Source of the DNA: Cohnella faecalis
GTDB taxonomy: Bacteria; Bacillota; Bacilli; Paenibacillales; Paenibacillaceae
Assembly (NCBI RefSeq): GCF_003570905.1
Contig: NZ_QXJM01000039.1
Location: forward strand, 620,001-684,000
Direction of reading: 5' to 3'
Length of the DNA: 64,000 nt
Each line of letters begins with the position of its first letter. Position 1 is the first letter of the stretch. Made by a program: the position numbers and the translations under genes. The notes beneath the pieces were generated by a model, which was not told where the DNA came from, did not search any database, and saw nothing but the letters and a program-made list of their open reading frames with translations. Positions 17,291-26,323 of the stretch are shown here, piece by piece.

Positions 17291-18355
17291 TTAATTTTGA
17301 ATGGTTGTAAGCTTGCCATTTTGAAAATAGAGGTAACTATATCCGTAGACCCATTGTTCAAAAATTCCATACTCTGTTGTGGTTGTATTAATATCATCAG
17401 GCTCGCCCCAGGACATTAATGCTTGAGGGGTAGTCATACCAATAAACACTTCTTCTTCTTTTATTGCGTTCCAAACTTTTGCAGACCACTTGAACTCTTT
17501 TTGAGGATCCTTCTTAAAGTAAGACAATGCGAACGAATTCGATATTTTATATAGTTTGTTTTTGTAGGTTATTATCGTCTCATCACCCGAAAGTTCATCT
17601 GTGATGGTAATTTGAGATAAACGAGGGAGTGTTATAACTTTATTGGTAGTCAAATCTGTAGCAGTGTCTTTATAGTTTGTCCAAATCTTCTTTCCAATCA
17701 GTGCAATGATTTGTTTATTTTCGACTTCGATGAATCCACGATTTACGCCAGCATTAAATTCATATTTCATGAATGTTTCCAGGTCGGAAGAAAAATAATC
17801 GTATTCATATTTCTTTTTAAGTGTTTCATAGAGCGGCGTTAAGTTTTTCCAAGTTGCCGGAGCAACTTCACCAGCAGCAATAAGGGATGAGTTATTAGAT
17901 TGTAATTTGAGTTCCAATTGTTTGCAAAGCCATTGAAGGGATATGTATTGGACATTATTTTGCCTAATTAACGCGGCGGGCATCCTTTCAATCTTTGATG
18001 CAAATTCATATGTTATTCCTGCAGTAGCACTCTTATAATTTTTCTCGCTAATAATTTTGATATTTGCTAATTTGCTGTTAGGCATTACTAAAATTACTTT
18101 TTTCAAAGAATTAATTCGATAGCCGGAGTATTCGGTATTCCATTCCAGATTAAGTTTGAGTTGAGTTACGAAGTCTTTTAGGGGGACGAGAACTTCTTTT
18201 CCTTTACTAAGTAATGGCGCTGTTGATTTGAAAGGAGCACCATTAATGGTTAATTGTGAATTTGCTTTGGGGAGTAAGTCGGCGGCGAAGGAAGTGCGGT
18301 TGTTAACGCTAAGCAGCGTTAAAAGAAATAGGAGTATCACGACTGTTTTTTTCAT
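17291..18355 (-). CDS. Secreted copper amine oxidase N-terminal-like domain protein
   Basis: A 354-residue exported protein with signal peptide MKKTVVILLFLLTLLSVNN and cleavage near SFA. The N-terminal part (about 30-140) resembles a copper amine oxidase N-terminal-like domain (LTINGAPFKS, KEVLVPLKDF). The C-terminal 50 residues (FIGMTTPQALMSWGEPDDIN, then YLYFQNGKL) look like a BamE/SmpA-type fold in which the substrate strand ends the protein. Codon use is AT-rich. It lies 82 bases upstream of the 220-residue gene and probably forms an operon with it. No enzymatic role can be assigned. Confidence 0.75.
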   Translation of the reverse strand: MKKTVVILLFLLTLLSVNNRTSFAADLLPKANSQLTINGAPFKSTAPLLSKGKEVLVPLKDFVTQLKLNLEWNTEYSGYRINSLKKVILVMPNSKLANIKIISEKNYKSATAGITYEFASKIERMPAALIRQNNVQYISLQWLCKQLELKLQSNNSSLIAAGEVAPATWKNLTPLYETLKKKYEYDYFSSDLETFMKYEFNAGVNRGFIEVENKQIIALIGKKIWTNYKDTATDLTTNKVITLPRLSQITITDELSGDETIITYKNKLYKISNSFALSYFKKDPQKEFKWSAKVWNAIKEEEVFIGMTTPQALMSWGEPDDINTTTTEYGIFEQWVYGYSYLYFQNGKLTTIQN

Positions 18356-18590
18356 ATTGCACCCTTTATATTCCCGATCGGCTCGAGGATTGGCTAGGAC
18401 TATTGATCCTTATCATTCTACTACAAAAGACCTAATCTTGGCGATATGTGGAAGAGCAACGGCGCGGTTCCCGAGTAGAGGGAGCTGCCTTTTTTGTTCA
18501 CTGGAGTTGGGAATGCATGTATACTATCTAAAAGGGAAAAAGAGGAATTTGGAGTACGAACGAATCCAGTCTGTTGAAAGTGGTGCGAGC

Positions 18591-19058
18591 ATGGGCAATT
18601 CTTTTTATGTAACCTTCATTCTGATCGCCGCTCTGGTGCTTTGGAGGAGAACGCGAAGCTTTTACCGTCCGATAAAAGGAGATGGGCGAAGAATTTTGCT
18701 TCCGGTGCTGTTCATGCTTCCGGGCATTGCGTTGGTGCTGAACAAGGACGTTCACGCGCCGGCGTATGAGTGGCTGGTCGCTTGCGCGATCGGGGTCGCG
18801 CTGTCGATTCCTCTCATATGGACGACGGAGTACGAAGTACGGGAGGACAAGCAGATTTACGCGAAAAAGAACGTCGGATTCATTGTCGCGTTTGTGGCCG
18901 TTCTCGCCATACGGTTCGCTCTGCGCAGCTACTTGCAGATGATCGATCCGCAGACGTTAAGCGCTTTGTTCATGGTCGTGGCTTTTTCGTACGTACTGCC
19001 GTGGCGAATCGTATCTTTCGTCAAGTTTCGGAGAACCGCGCTGCTGCAGTCAGCGTAA
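18591..19058 (+). CDS. CcdC-like (DUF1453) integral membrane protein
   Basis: A 155-residue membrane protein with four to five hydrophobic segments and the DUF1453/CcdC family core WRRTRSFYRPIKGDGRRILL followed by LFMLPGIALVLN. CcdC is linked to cytochrome c maturation in Bacillus by gene neighbourhood, without a proven function. ATG 18591 (MGNSFYV) is the natural start because the first TM begins there; longer in-frame readings to 18228 run through the promoter region of the divergent gene. A terminator follows at 19062. Confidence 0.78.
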   Translation: MGNSFYVTFILIAALVLWRRTRSFYRPIKGDGRRILLPVLFMLPGIALVLNKDVHAPAYEWLVACAIGVALSIPLIWTTEYEVREDKQIYAKKNVGFIVAFVAVLAIRFALRSYLQMIDPQTLSALFMVVAFSYVLPWRIVSFVKFRRTALLQSA

Positions 19059-19061
19059 TCA

Positions 19062-19101
19062 ACTGGGGAGCGCAGAGCCGAGCGAGGGGTTCCGCGCTTT
19101 T
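19062..19101. terminator. Terminator between ccdC-like gene and sda
   Basis: AGCGCAGAGCC / GGTTCCGCGCT imperfect stem followed by eight T on the plus strand. It lies between convergent genes. Confidence 0.75.
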
Positions 19102-19108
19102 TTTTGAA

Positions 19109-19282
19109 TCAGTGCAGCTCCTTGAGCACTTGTTCGAGCGTCAGATTGCGGATTTTAATTTCCTGAAGAAGAATTTGGATGAACTCGTCGTCCATGGAGT
19201 ATTCCGCGGCGGAAATAAACTTGTTGATCAGAAAAGTGTCGTCCAAAGAATGAATAGCTTCTCTAATGTCTCTCAAGATCAT
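19109..19282 (-). CDS. sda: Sporulation histidine kinase inhibitor Sda
   Basis: A 57-residue protein read on the minus strand. Residues 12-57 match the helical hairpin of Sda: SLDDTFLINKFISAAEYSMD followed by DEFIQILLQEIKIRNL. Sda binds the dimerisation domain of sporulation kinases (KinA in B. subtilis) and blocks phosphorelay entry while replication is disturbed. The copy here has about 11 extra residues at the N-terminus. ATG 19282 follows a very strong GGAGGAGG. No clear DnaA box was seen upstream, unlike the B. subtilis gene. Its presence argues for an endospore former. Confidence 0.88.
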   Translation of the reverse strand: MILRDIREAIHSLDDTFLINKFISAAEYSMDDEFIQILLQEIKIRNLTLEQVLKELH

Positions 19283-19438
19283 GACCTCCTCCGTTGCATA
19301 ATGGGTAATTTCATCATAACTGCAAGGTATGAGATATCCTGATGATCAATTATTAACCAAATGTTAGTTTTTTGAATATATATCCAGCCCGAACGTTTGC
19401 GGCGGAGCTGTCATCTTCTTATAAAGAGGTGAGCGAAA

Positions 19439-20179
19439 GTGGCAAAAGGAATCGATTGCGCGAATCCGCTTACGGCCAAGACGGCCAAATCTCTTGCTAA
19501 GTCAGGCTTTGAATTCGCGGGAAGGTACCTTGTTCCGGCAGCCTATAAATGGAAGCGGTTGACCGACGCGGAAGCCAAAGTCATTACGGATGCCGGAATG
19601 CAGATCGTCTCCGTGTTCGAGACGACGGCGAGCCGGCCGTCCGGCGGAGCGTCCGCAGGGAAGCTGGATGGAGCGTCTGCATACAAAGAAGCGATTGGGA
19701 TTGGTCAGACGACAGGCAGCGCGATCTATTTTGCCGTCGATTACGATGCGCAGCCAGGCGATTACGGCCATATAGAGGCTTATCTAAAAGCGGCGAAAGC
19801 CGAATTGCCCGGTTACGAGGTCGGCGTATACGGCTCCTATGCGGTGATCGAGGAAATGGCGAAGCGCAAGGCGTGCGGGCATTTCTGGCAAACCTATGCG
19901 TGGAGCGGCGGCAAGAAGAGCGGTCACGCTAACATCTATCAATATAAAATCGATACGACAGTGAACGGACTCGCGGTCGATCTTAACGAATCTTTCGGCG
20001 GCGAAGGCTGGTGGAGCTTGAACGGGGAGGAGGAGTCTGTCATGAGCGAAAAGGATGCTAACAAAATCATTGCTTTCCTGCAAGCCGGCTTCAACGCGAC
20101 GGAGTCCAAGGAAGCGAGGGACGAGTTCCATCGGCTTGCCAATGAAGTGCGCAAAGCGGCGGGAATGCCGCCGGCATAA
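19439..20179 (+). CDS. DUF1906 glycoside hydrolase-like protein
   Basis: A 246-residue protein. Residues 4-200 form the DUF1906 (Rv2525c-like) TIM-barrel domain: KGIDCANPLTAKTAKSL, IYFAVDYDAQPGDYGHIEAY, GVYGSYAVIEEM, HFWQTYAWSGG, and the closing VDLNESFG. The family is related to GH25-like lysozymes and may act on cell-wall glycans, but activity is unproven. No signal peptide is visible. A helical tail of about 45 residues follows. GTG 19439 is preceded by AGAGGTGAG. Next gene starts 90 bases downstream in the same direction. Confidence 0.85.
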   Translation: MAKGIDCANPLTAKTAKSLAKSGFEFAGRYLVPAAYKWKRLTDAEAKVITDAGMQIVSVFETTASRPSGGASAGKLDGASAYKEAIGIGQTTGSAIYFAVDYDAQPGDYGHIEAYLKAAKAELPGYEVGVYGSYAVIEEMAKRKACGHFWQTYAWSGGKKSGHANIYQYKIDTTVNGLAVDLNESFGGEGWWSLNGEEESVMSEKDANKIIAFLQAGFNATESKEARDEFHRLANEVRKAAGMPPA

Positions 20180-20269
20180 TTAAGAGGGCAGTCCATCAGC
20201 CTTGCCGGCATACAATGGTCGTAAAGGCGTCTGCCCGACGAGGCGAACGCTTGCGAAGGGGGACTGCCT

Positions 20270-21142
20270 TTGCCGATCATTCCGAACTTTCCGGAGCGGC
20301 TGCTGGAGGAGCACAAACGTTGGCATCATGCACGGCATAGCGTGGATATTACGCGACCGCCCTCCGGCTACGGGCTCGATTTTTTGCAGTTTCACCGCAA
20401 TTACATCCGCAAGGCGATAGCCTGGTACGTCAAGAACGGCGGAGATGCGGCTCTCGTCGCACCGTGGACGTCCGTTCCGGAAGAGATCCGGCGGTCTCCC
20501 TGTTATGATGTCGATGCGGAACGGCGCATTCTGACGCAGCCGGAGACGTTCGCCACCGCAGACGAGCTTGGCCGGTTCATTGAAAGCTCGGGGCTGCACG
20601 GCTGCATGCACCAACAGCTTTCCGAGCTTCTCGGCGAACCGGAAATCAACGATTTCGACACCGTTCCGCGTCACACCGAATTTTACAACATCCATGGCAT
20701 GGTTGAACGATGGTATCAAAATTGGGAAGGAATGGGACGGTTTCGGAACGGGCTGTCCTATTGGTGCGGCAAGTTCGACAGCGATGAAGAAGAAGTGCTG
20801 TATTATCGTCCAAGCGACGGCATCTGGTGGCTGGGAAGGCCGCGTCAGAATGAATCACGCCCGGACGTTTCAACCGCTTATATGGAGTGGGAGGCCGTCG
20901 GAGACAGCGAGGTATTCGGCCGCTTTCAGGACGGCCGGCCTTTCCGGGTATGGGACACCGACGGCGACGGCAAGCACGAGATTCTGTTCTACGATCCGCC
21001 TACGGGAAATTGGCAGGAAGGCAAAATAAAAGACGGCCGGCTCGAATGGACGCCGGTCCGTCTGCTGCTTCAAGGCTTATCGAACGAATCGATCTCCCCG
21101 CGCTCCGTCAAGGAGAGCAAAAATCGGAATACGTCGACATAG
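20270..21142 (+). CDS. Tyrosinase-like copper protein with FG-GAP-type C-terminus
   Basis: A 290-residue protein. The order of His motifs resembles a tyrosinase central domain: HHARHS near 19-24, FLQFHRNYI (compare FLPWHR) near 41, LHGCMH near 108-113, and EFYNIHGMVERWY near 135-147 where tyrosinases have F-x-HH. The second His of that last pair is Gly here, so copper binding may be altered. Residues about 225-265 hold an FG-GAP-like repeat with DTDGDGKHEI, a calcium-loop pattern. TTG 20270 follows GAAGGGGGA. Its last 73 bases overlap the convergent Nudix gene. Function is inferred from motif order only. Confidence 0.6.
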   Translation: MPIIPNFPERLLEEHKRWHHARHSVDITRPPSGYGLDFLQFHRNYIRKAIAWYVKNGGDAALVAPWTSVPEEIRRSPCYDVDAERRILTQPETFATADELGRFIESSGLHGCMHQQLSELLGEPEINDFDTVPRHTEFYNIHGMVERWYQNWEGMGRFRNGLSYWCGKFDSDEEEVLYYRPSDGIWWLGRPRQNESRPDVSTAYMEWEAVGDSEVFGRFQDGRPFRVWDTDGDGKHEILFYDPPTGNWQEGKIKDGRLEWTPVRLLLQGLSNESISPRSVKESKNRNTST

Positions 21143-21738
21143 TAGCTTAAGTCTCTGGGGACGAAATCGGAGACACGGAGCGTTGCCGAGCTTTCGCTCA
21201 AGCCGATCTTCCCTAATCGGAAGCCGTCGGCTTGGGCGGCGGCGATCCGGCCTTCCATGAGATCGATCAACCGCTCCGCGTCGCACTCGTAGATGCCGGC
21301 GACCTCTTCCTCCTGCAGCTTGAAGCGATTCAGCGGATGAGAGGTCAGGCAGCCGAACACATGGCTGATCTCGCGGTCGATATAAGGCACGCCCCGAAGC
21401 TCCCCGCTCGCATTCTCCCGGATCGTGCCGAACGGGACAAGCCTCTCGAAAGGGACGCTCCAGCCGATTTCCTCGTCCATCTCCCGAACGGCATCCTGCA
21501 GAGTCTCTCCGGCAGATAGATGGCCGGCTACCGTAATGTCGAAGCAGCCCGGATTCGTATCCTTGCTCTCGGCTCGGCGCTGGAACAGCACGGCCGTTCG
21601 TCCGTCCGGCATCCGTCGCGCAAGCCAGCAGTGAAACGTATGGTGCCAGTAACCGAGTCTGTGTACATCCTTGCGGGATGCCGTTCCGATCGGAGAGCCG
21701 TCGTCGTCGTAAATATCGAATCTCTCTTCCGAGCTCAT
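21070..21738 (-). CDS. Nudix hydrolase
   Basis: A 222-residue Nudix protein of the Idi/YfcD-like group. The Nudix box lies near 72-93: GHLSAGE, then REMDEEIGW. Between the first Glu and the RE pair there are six residues, one fewer than the usual seven. N-terminal IYDDDGSPIGTASRKDVHRL and HHTFHCWLARR are typical of the group; the substrate may be a nucleotide or isoprenoid diphosphate. It lies 7 bases after mscL stops, with AGAGG from the end of mscL as its likely ribosome site. The 3' end overlaps the convergent tyrosinase-like gene. Confidence 0.88.
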   Translation of the reverse strand: MSSEERFDIYDDDGSPIGTASRKDVHRLGYWHHTFHCWLARRMPDGRTAVLFQRRAESKDTNPGCFDITVAGHLSAGETLQDAVREMDEEIGWSVPFERLVPFGTIRENASGELRGVPYIDREISHVFGCLTSHPLNRFKLQEEEVAGIYECDAERLIDLMEGRIAAAQADGFRLGKIGLSESSATLRVSDFVPRDLSYYVDVFRFLLSLTERGEIDSFDKP

Positions 21739-21745
21739 GAACTCG

Positions 21746-22246
21746 TCAGCCTCTTGCGGGAGAGGCGTTCAACTCGGATGTGCAATGTCCGCAGCGGGTA
21801 GCGGCGATCGGAATTTCCGAAATGCAGTAAGGGCATTCCTTGGTCGTCGGCGCTGCCGGAGCCGCTTCTTCAGCGGCTTCTTTTTTGCGGCTTAGTTTAT
21901 TGAGAAGCTTCACTAGCATGAACACGCAAAAAGCGACGATGATAAAATCCAGCATGACGTTGATAAATTGTCCGTATGCTATGACGGCCGCTCCGGCTTC
22001 CTGGGCTTGAATGAGCGTTTTGGGGACTTCCTTCGCTTTGGTGAGCTTCTCCGGATTAAGATTAATGAACAAGTCAGTAAAATCAACCCCGCCCAGCAAG
22101 CGCCCGATCGGCGGCATGACGATATCGTTGACGAGAGAAGTGACGATTTTGCCGAACGCGCCTCCGATGATAACCCCGACCGCCAAATCCACGACATTTC
22201 CTCGCATGGCGAACGTTTTGAACTCTCCGAAGAACGATTTGAACAT
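21746..22246 (-). CDS. mscL: Large-conductance mechanosensitive channel with zinc-ribbon tail
   Basis: A 166-residue MscL: amphipathic N-terminal helix [22 protein letters not shown]1 [19 protein letters not shown], periplasmic loop, TM2 [19 protein letters not shown], then a charged cytoplasmic helix. It opens as a pentamer under membrane tension to release solutes during hypo-osmotic shock. After an Ala/Pro linker the tail carries CPYC-x10-CGHC, a zinc-ribbon knuckle not present in the E. coli protein. ATG 22246 follows GGAGGAAA. It forms a two-gene unit with the Nudix gene. Confidence 0.95.
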   Translation of the reverse strand: MFKSFFGEFKTFAMRGNVVDLAVGVIIGGAFGKIVTSLVNDIVMPPIGRLLGGVDFTDLFINLNPEKLTKAKEVPKTLIQAQEAGAAVIAYGQFINVMLDFIIVAFCVFMLVKLLNKLSRKKEAAEEAAPAAPTTKECPYCISEIPIAATRCGHCTSELNASPARG

Positions 22247-22383
22247 GATGTTTCCTCCTAGTAGATTCCTGTTTTATACAAATTATAACTGCAAAATGGA
22301 AAGGATTTTGCCTAAAGCCGTCGAATGTGAACAGTAGGTTACATTAGCAATCAATGACAAAACATTTGCGAGGGAACTAACCT

Positions 22384-24143
22384 ATGGATGGTTCAGGTGC
22401 AGTATTTCGTATCCTTTTCATGTCGCTGGCCCTGTTAATCAGCATACTCGCATCGTACACGATGTTCAACTTCATTGGCAACCTCAAAAGGACGAACGGT
22501 ACGTTCCGACAATTTTGGCTGGCAGGAGGAGCGTTCGTCTTCGGCGTTGGCTTGTGGACGAAGCATTTCATCACGATGCTTGCCTTCGACCAGGAATGGT
22601 ATTTCGAATGGAGTATGCCGGTAGGCCTGTTTTTCATCATTTTTTTCTCGTTGATGGCATTCGTTATGCTTACCTTTCAGGGAGTCGTTCGTCACCCTTT
22701 GCTGCTGGGGAGCACGATTCTTGCGTTCGGCATCGTTTTTCTGAATTATTTTAGCATGCTGGGGCAGCCGATCGACAAGCTGACTCCCCACCCGGTCTAC
22801 ATTTTTTTGTCGATTGTCGTTATTTTTGCGGGAACGTATTTTTCCTTCCGTCTGGCGGAAATGAGATCGTTGGGGTATCGGAATATGGCGGCGAGCCTTG
22901 TTCTTGGAGGATCCGCCATTATCGTGCAGATTCTCGGAAATCACGCGCTGACGATCGAGAAAAAAACGTACGCGAGCGTCGACAAGCTCAGCCAGGACAT
23001 TAACCTTATGGCCGTTATTATTGCGGTTGGCGCGCTGCTCATTCTCATGTCGACTCTAGTGACGTGGTACATCGACAAGCGGCTTAACCAGATGGATGAA
23101 CGGTACCGGCTGCTGGTCGAAAACTCGCTCGATACGATCGCTATTTTCAAAGGGGATCATTGGGGATTCGTGAACGCTTCGGGGATGCGGATGTTCGAAG
23201 CGGAGGAGGAGAAGGACTTACTGGGCAAGTCGATTTTCTCTTTTTTGCCGGCGAGGGATCACGCCGAAGTGCGCGAGAGGCTGAACAATCTCGTACTGAT
23301 CGGCAGCGGGCGTCCGCTGGAGCAGGAATGGATTACGTTGAACGGCAAAGTGCTGCACACGGAAATTGTGGAAACGATTACGACATTGGACAACGAGCTT
23401 GCCATTCAAGTTATTATCCGGGATATTTCGGAACGGAAGAAGAACGAGGAGCTGCTCATCAATTCGGAGAAGCTGTACGTGGCCGGGCAACTGGCCGCAG
23501 GCATTGCTCATGAAATCCGCAACCCGCTAACCTCGCTTAAGGGATTTCTGCAGCTCATAGCTTCCGGTCGGAAAAACACGACGACCTACTACGATATCAT
23601 GAATTCCGAGCTGGACCGGATCGAGGATATCGTAAGCGAGCTGCTCATGCTGTCCAAGCCGCAGGTGTACCAGCTGTCGTACCACGACGTACGCGTCATG
23701 ATGAGGGATACGGTTACGCTGCTTGAGGCACAGGCGATCTTGCATAATATCGCGATCGAATCCGAGTACGGCTCGGAGCCGCTGTGGGTGTACGGGGTTG
23801 AAAACCAGGTGAAGCAAGTGTTCATTAACGTCATCAAAAATGCGATAGAGGCGATGATAGACGGCGGAGCCATCCGGGTGAAGCTGTCTCGCGAGAACGA
23901 CAGCGTGTATGTTCGAATCATGGACGAGGGCCCGGAATCGGAGAGGATCAGCTGGCGAAGATCGGTCAGCCCTTCTATACGACGAAGGAAAAGGGAACGG
24001 GACTCGGCCTCATGGTCAGCTACAAAATCGTCGACAATCACCAAGGCAAGATTACGGTCGACAGCCAGCTTGGCAGAGGCACAATGTTCGAAATCATGTT
24101 CCCGTTCCGCTATCCCGAAGCCGCAGTCAAAAAAAGCAGCTGA
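22384..24143 (+). CDS. MHYT-like/PAS sensor histidine kinase, frameshifted in this sequence
   Basis: About 586 residues after repair. N-terminal seven-helix region with GLWTKHFITMLAF, an MHYT-type motif in which the first Met is Lys. Then PAS (about 245-360, ending IRDISERKKNEEL), HisKA with phospho-His in GIAHEIRNPLTSLKGFL, and HATPase with NVIKNAIEAM. The frame breaks after MDEGP; in the next frame the sequence continues GIGEDQLAKIGQPFYTTKEK, then GTGLGL, and ends at TGA 24141-24143. One base is missing in the GGGCCCGG stretch at 23928-23935. KinB/KinA-like sporulation or metabolic kinases share this plan, but the role is open. With the repaired end, it overlaps the convergent lipid kinase gene by 34 bases. 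Confidence 0.85.
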
Positions 24144-25081
24144 CCTGCATGGACGTCCGCGCGGATCGTCGTTCGTCCCACAGGCTCCCCGTCCCCGAAA
24201 GCAAGCAGGGGGCGGGGAGCTTCTATTAGGACGGATTTCCCGCGCAGCATAGCGACATACGGCTGCTTGACGTGCGAGCCGTTCAATATCGTAGGGAAGA
24301 CGCTCAGTATCCGCAAGGCGGAGCAGTCATGGACGACGCAGACATGCAGCTCGCCGTCGTCGGCTCTGGCGTCGGGGCAAATTCGGAGGCCGCCGCCATA
24401 GGTCGGATGGCTGGCGATGGCGACGAGCCAGCCTCGTTCGAACTCGCGGCGCTCTCCGTCGACGGTAACGGCGATCCGTTGCGGCTTAAATACCGCCAGC
24501 ATGCGGAGAAGGCCGATAAGATAAGCGAGCGAGCCGACGCCCAGCCGGTTGCACCAACGCTTGTACCGGGAGCGGTTCACGTCGTCGGCGACGGCTCCGT
24601 CCAATCCGACGGCGATGGCGGTCGAGGAGTAGCGGGGCGGACTGGAGGGCGAGCCGGCAGAATCGAACGCATGAGGCGTATTATGCGCTCCTGCGGGAGG
24701 AGCTTCGATCGTCGCGATCAAGTCGGCAGCCCGGGGCTGCCCGTTAAGGACGATGTCAAGCGCCTTCATCGGATTTCGAGGGATGCCGAAGGTAAGGGCG
24801 TTATCGTTGCCCGAGCCGGACGGAATGAGGCCGATTGGAATGCCGCTTCCCGCGAGATGAGGAAGAAGACTATGAAGAGAGCCGTCACCGCCGATAATTG
24901 CAATCGCTTTCAAATCGCCGGAATCGATCGCAGCCTTCGTTTGTCTTGCGGACTCGGCTTCCGTCGCCGCTGCGACGACCCGATAGCTTATGCTTCTGCG
25001 CCGAAGCTCTTGCTTCACTTGGCGCCATATTTTGCGTCCGCGGCCATTGCCGGAGCTTTCGTTGACGACAAACAGAATCAC
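24110..25081 (-). CDS. Diacylglycerol/lipid kinase family protein (YegS/BmrU type)
   Basis: About 323 residues. Family motifs: N-terminal FVVNESSGNGRG, the nucleotide-binding IIGGDGSLHSLL, and LIPSGSGNDNALTFGIPRNP. The C-terminal half contains HPTYGGGLRICPDARADDGE and a final beta region. It phosphorylates a lipid such as diacylglycerol at the inner membrane face; the exact substrate is unknown. Start is uncertain: ATG 25135 overlaps a TTATAAT that looks like a -10 element, so I prefer GTG 25081, which follows AAGGGG at about 10 bases and gives the usual MILFVVN opening. Confidence 0.88.
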   Translation of the reverse strand: MILFVVNESSGNGRGRKIWRQVKQELRRRSISYRVVAAATEAESARQTKAAIDSGDLKAIAIIGGDGSLHSLLPHLAGSGIPIGLIPSGSGNDNALTFGIPRNPMKALDIVLNGQPRAADLIATIEAPPAGAHNTPHAFDSAGSPSSPPRYSSTAIAVGLDGAVADDVNRSRYKRWCNRLGVGSLAYLIGLLRMLAVFKPQRIAVTVDGERREFERGWLVAIASHPTYGGGLRICPDARADDGELHVCVVHDCSALRILSVFPTILNGSHVKQPYVAMLRGKSVLIEAPRPLLAFGDGEPVGRTTIRADVHAGQLLFLTAASG

Positions 25082-25213
25082 AATCGCATGCCGCCCCTTC
25101 CCGTGTCGACCATTTGTCGATTTGTTTCTCATCATTATAAAGGCAGAGGAGAGAATGGGGAAGGCGGCGTGCTATAATGAATCCGACCGAATCGGCGTCA
25201 AGGAGGAGACATC

Positions 25214-26323
25214 GTGGCGGAACCGCTGAAAGAGATGTATCGGGAAACGTTCTTAAGGGAATTCGCGGCCAAGGTTAGAGCGGTCTATCCTGTTTTCGAT
25301 ACGGACGGCTTCGTCGAAGCAACGCTTGGCGATGGCTGGGACGAATTGGAATTGAAGGGACGCATCCGGCGCATTACGGAAAGCTTGGGCGGAAAATTGC
25401 CCTTGGAATATGGAAAGGCGTTGGACGTGCTTGAAGCGATAGCGGATAATTGCCGGGGGTTTCCTTATTTGTTTTTTCCCGATTTCGTAGAACGGTACGG
25501 ATTAGAGCATTGGGAACGGTCGGTTGACGCATTGGCCGCGTTCACTCCGATGTCTTCGTCGGAATTCGCCGTTCGTCCGTTCATCCGAAGGGACGAAGGC
25601 CGAATGCTTGCGACGATGATGGAGTGGGCCTCGCATCCGGACGAGCACGTTCGGCGGCTCGCCAGCGAAGGCTGCCGGCCGAGATTGCCTTGGGCGGACG
25701 CGCTGCCGGCGTTCAAGCGAGATCCTTCGCCGATCTTGCCTATACTTGAGCGGCTTCGCGCGGACTCGTCGGAATACGTGCGCCGAAGCGTAGCGAACAA
25801 TTTGAACGATATTTCCAAAGATCACCCCGAGCTGGTGGCAAAGCTGGCCGAACGATGGCTTGGAAGCGACGCGGCGACCGATTGGATCGTTCGTCACGCT
25901 TGCCGAGGGCTGATCCGGGCGGCTCATCCGGCGGTCATGGCTCTGTTCGGCATGCGCCCGCAGCCCGGCGTCCGGGTGGAGGAATGGACGGTAAGCCCCG
26001 ATTCCGTTCCCGTCGGAGGCTCGGTGGACGTTCGCTATGCGCTCGCGATGCCGCCGGGGGAGCCGATCAAGCTGCGGCTTGAGCTGGCTGTCTACTATCC
26101 GCGTGCGAACGGCCGACTCTATCGCAAGCTATTCAAGCTGAGCGAGAAGGTCGTACTCGGAGGGAGCCGGGCGTACGGCAGCAGACGCCATTCGTTCGCG
26201 GACTTGTCGACCCGGCGCCATTATCCGGGCGTACATAAGGTTGCTCTATTGTTGAACGGCGAGCAGGCAGCGGAAGCGGTCGTGGAGCTGTTGCCGCCGG
26301 AGAACGGCGGTGAGCGGCGATGA
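25214..26323 (+). CDS. AlkC-like DNA alkylation repair protein
   Basis: A 369-residue HEAT-repeat protein. The N-terminus (PLKEMYRETFLREFAAKV, then LELKGRIRRITESL) and the central HPDEHVRRLASEGCRPRLPW and SEYVRRSVANNLNDISKDHP match AlkC-type DNA glycosylases, which remove 3-methyladenine from DNA without base flipping. The last 100 residues form a beta-rich domain (about 255-360) that resembles the Ig-like C-terminal domain of some AlkC proteins. GTG 25214 follows AAGGAGGAG. It overlaps the next gene by ATGA, so the two are coupled, although a functional link to a permease is not obvious. Confidence 0.85.
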   Translation: MAEPLKEMYRETFLREFAAKVRAVYPVFDTDGFVEATLGDGWDELELKGRIRRITESLGGKLPLEYGKALDVLEAIADNCRGFPYLFFPDFVERYGLEHWERSVDALAAFTPMSSSEFAVRPFIRRDEGRMLATMMEWASHPDEHVRRLASEGCRPRLPWADALPAFKRDPSPILPILERLRADSSEYVRRSVANNLNDISKDHPELVAKLAERWLGSDAATDWIVRHACRGLIRAAHPAVMALFGMRPQPGVRVEEWTVSPDSVPVGGSVDVRYALAMPPGEPIKLRLELAVYYPRANGRLYRKLFKLSEKVVLGGSRAYGSRRHSFADLSTRRHYPGVHKVALLLNGEQAAEAVVELLPPENGGERR

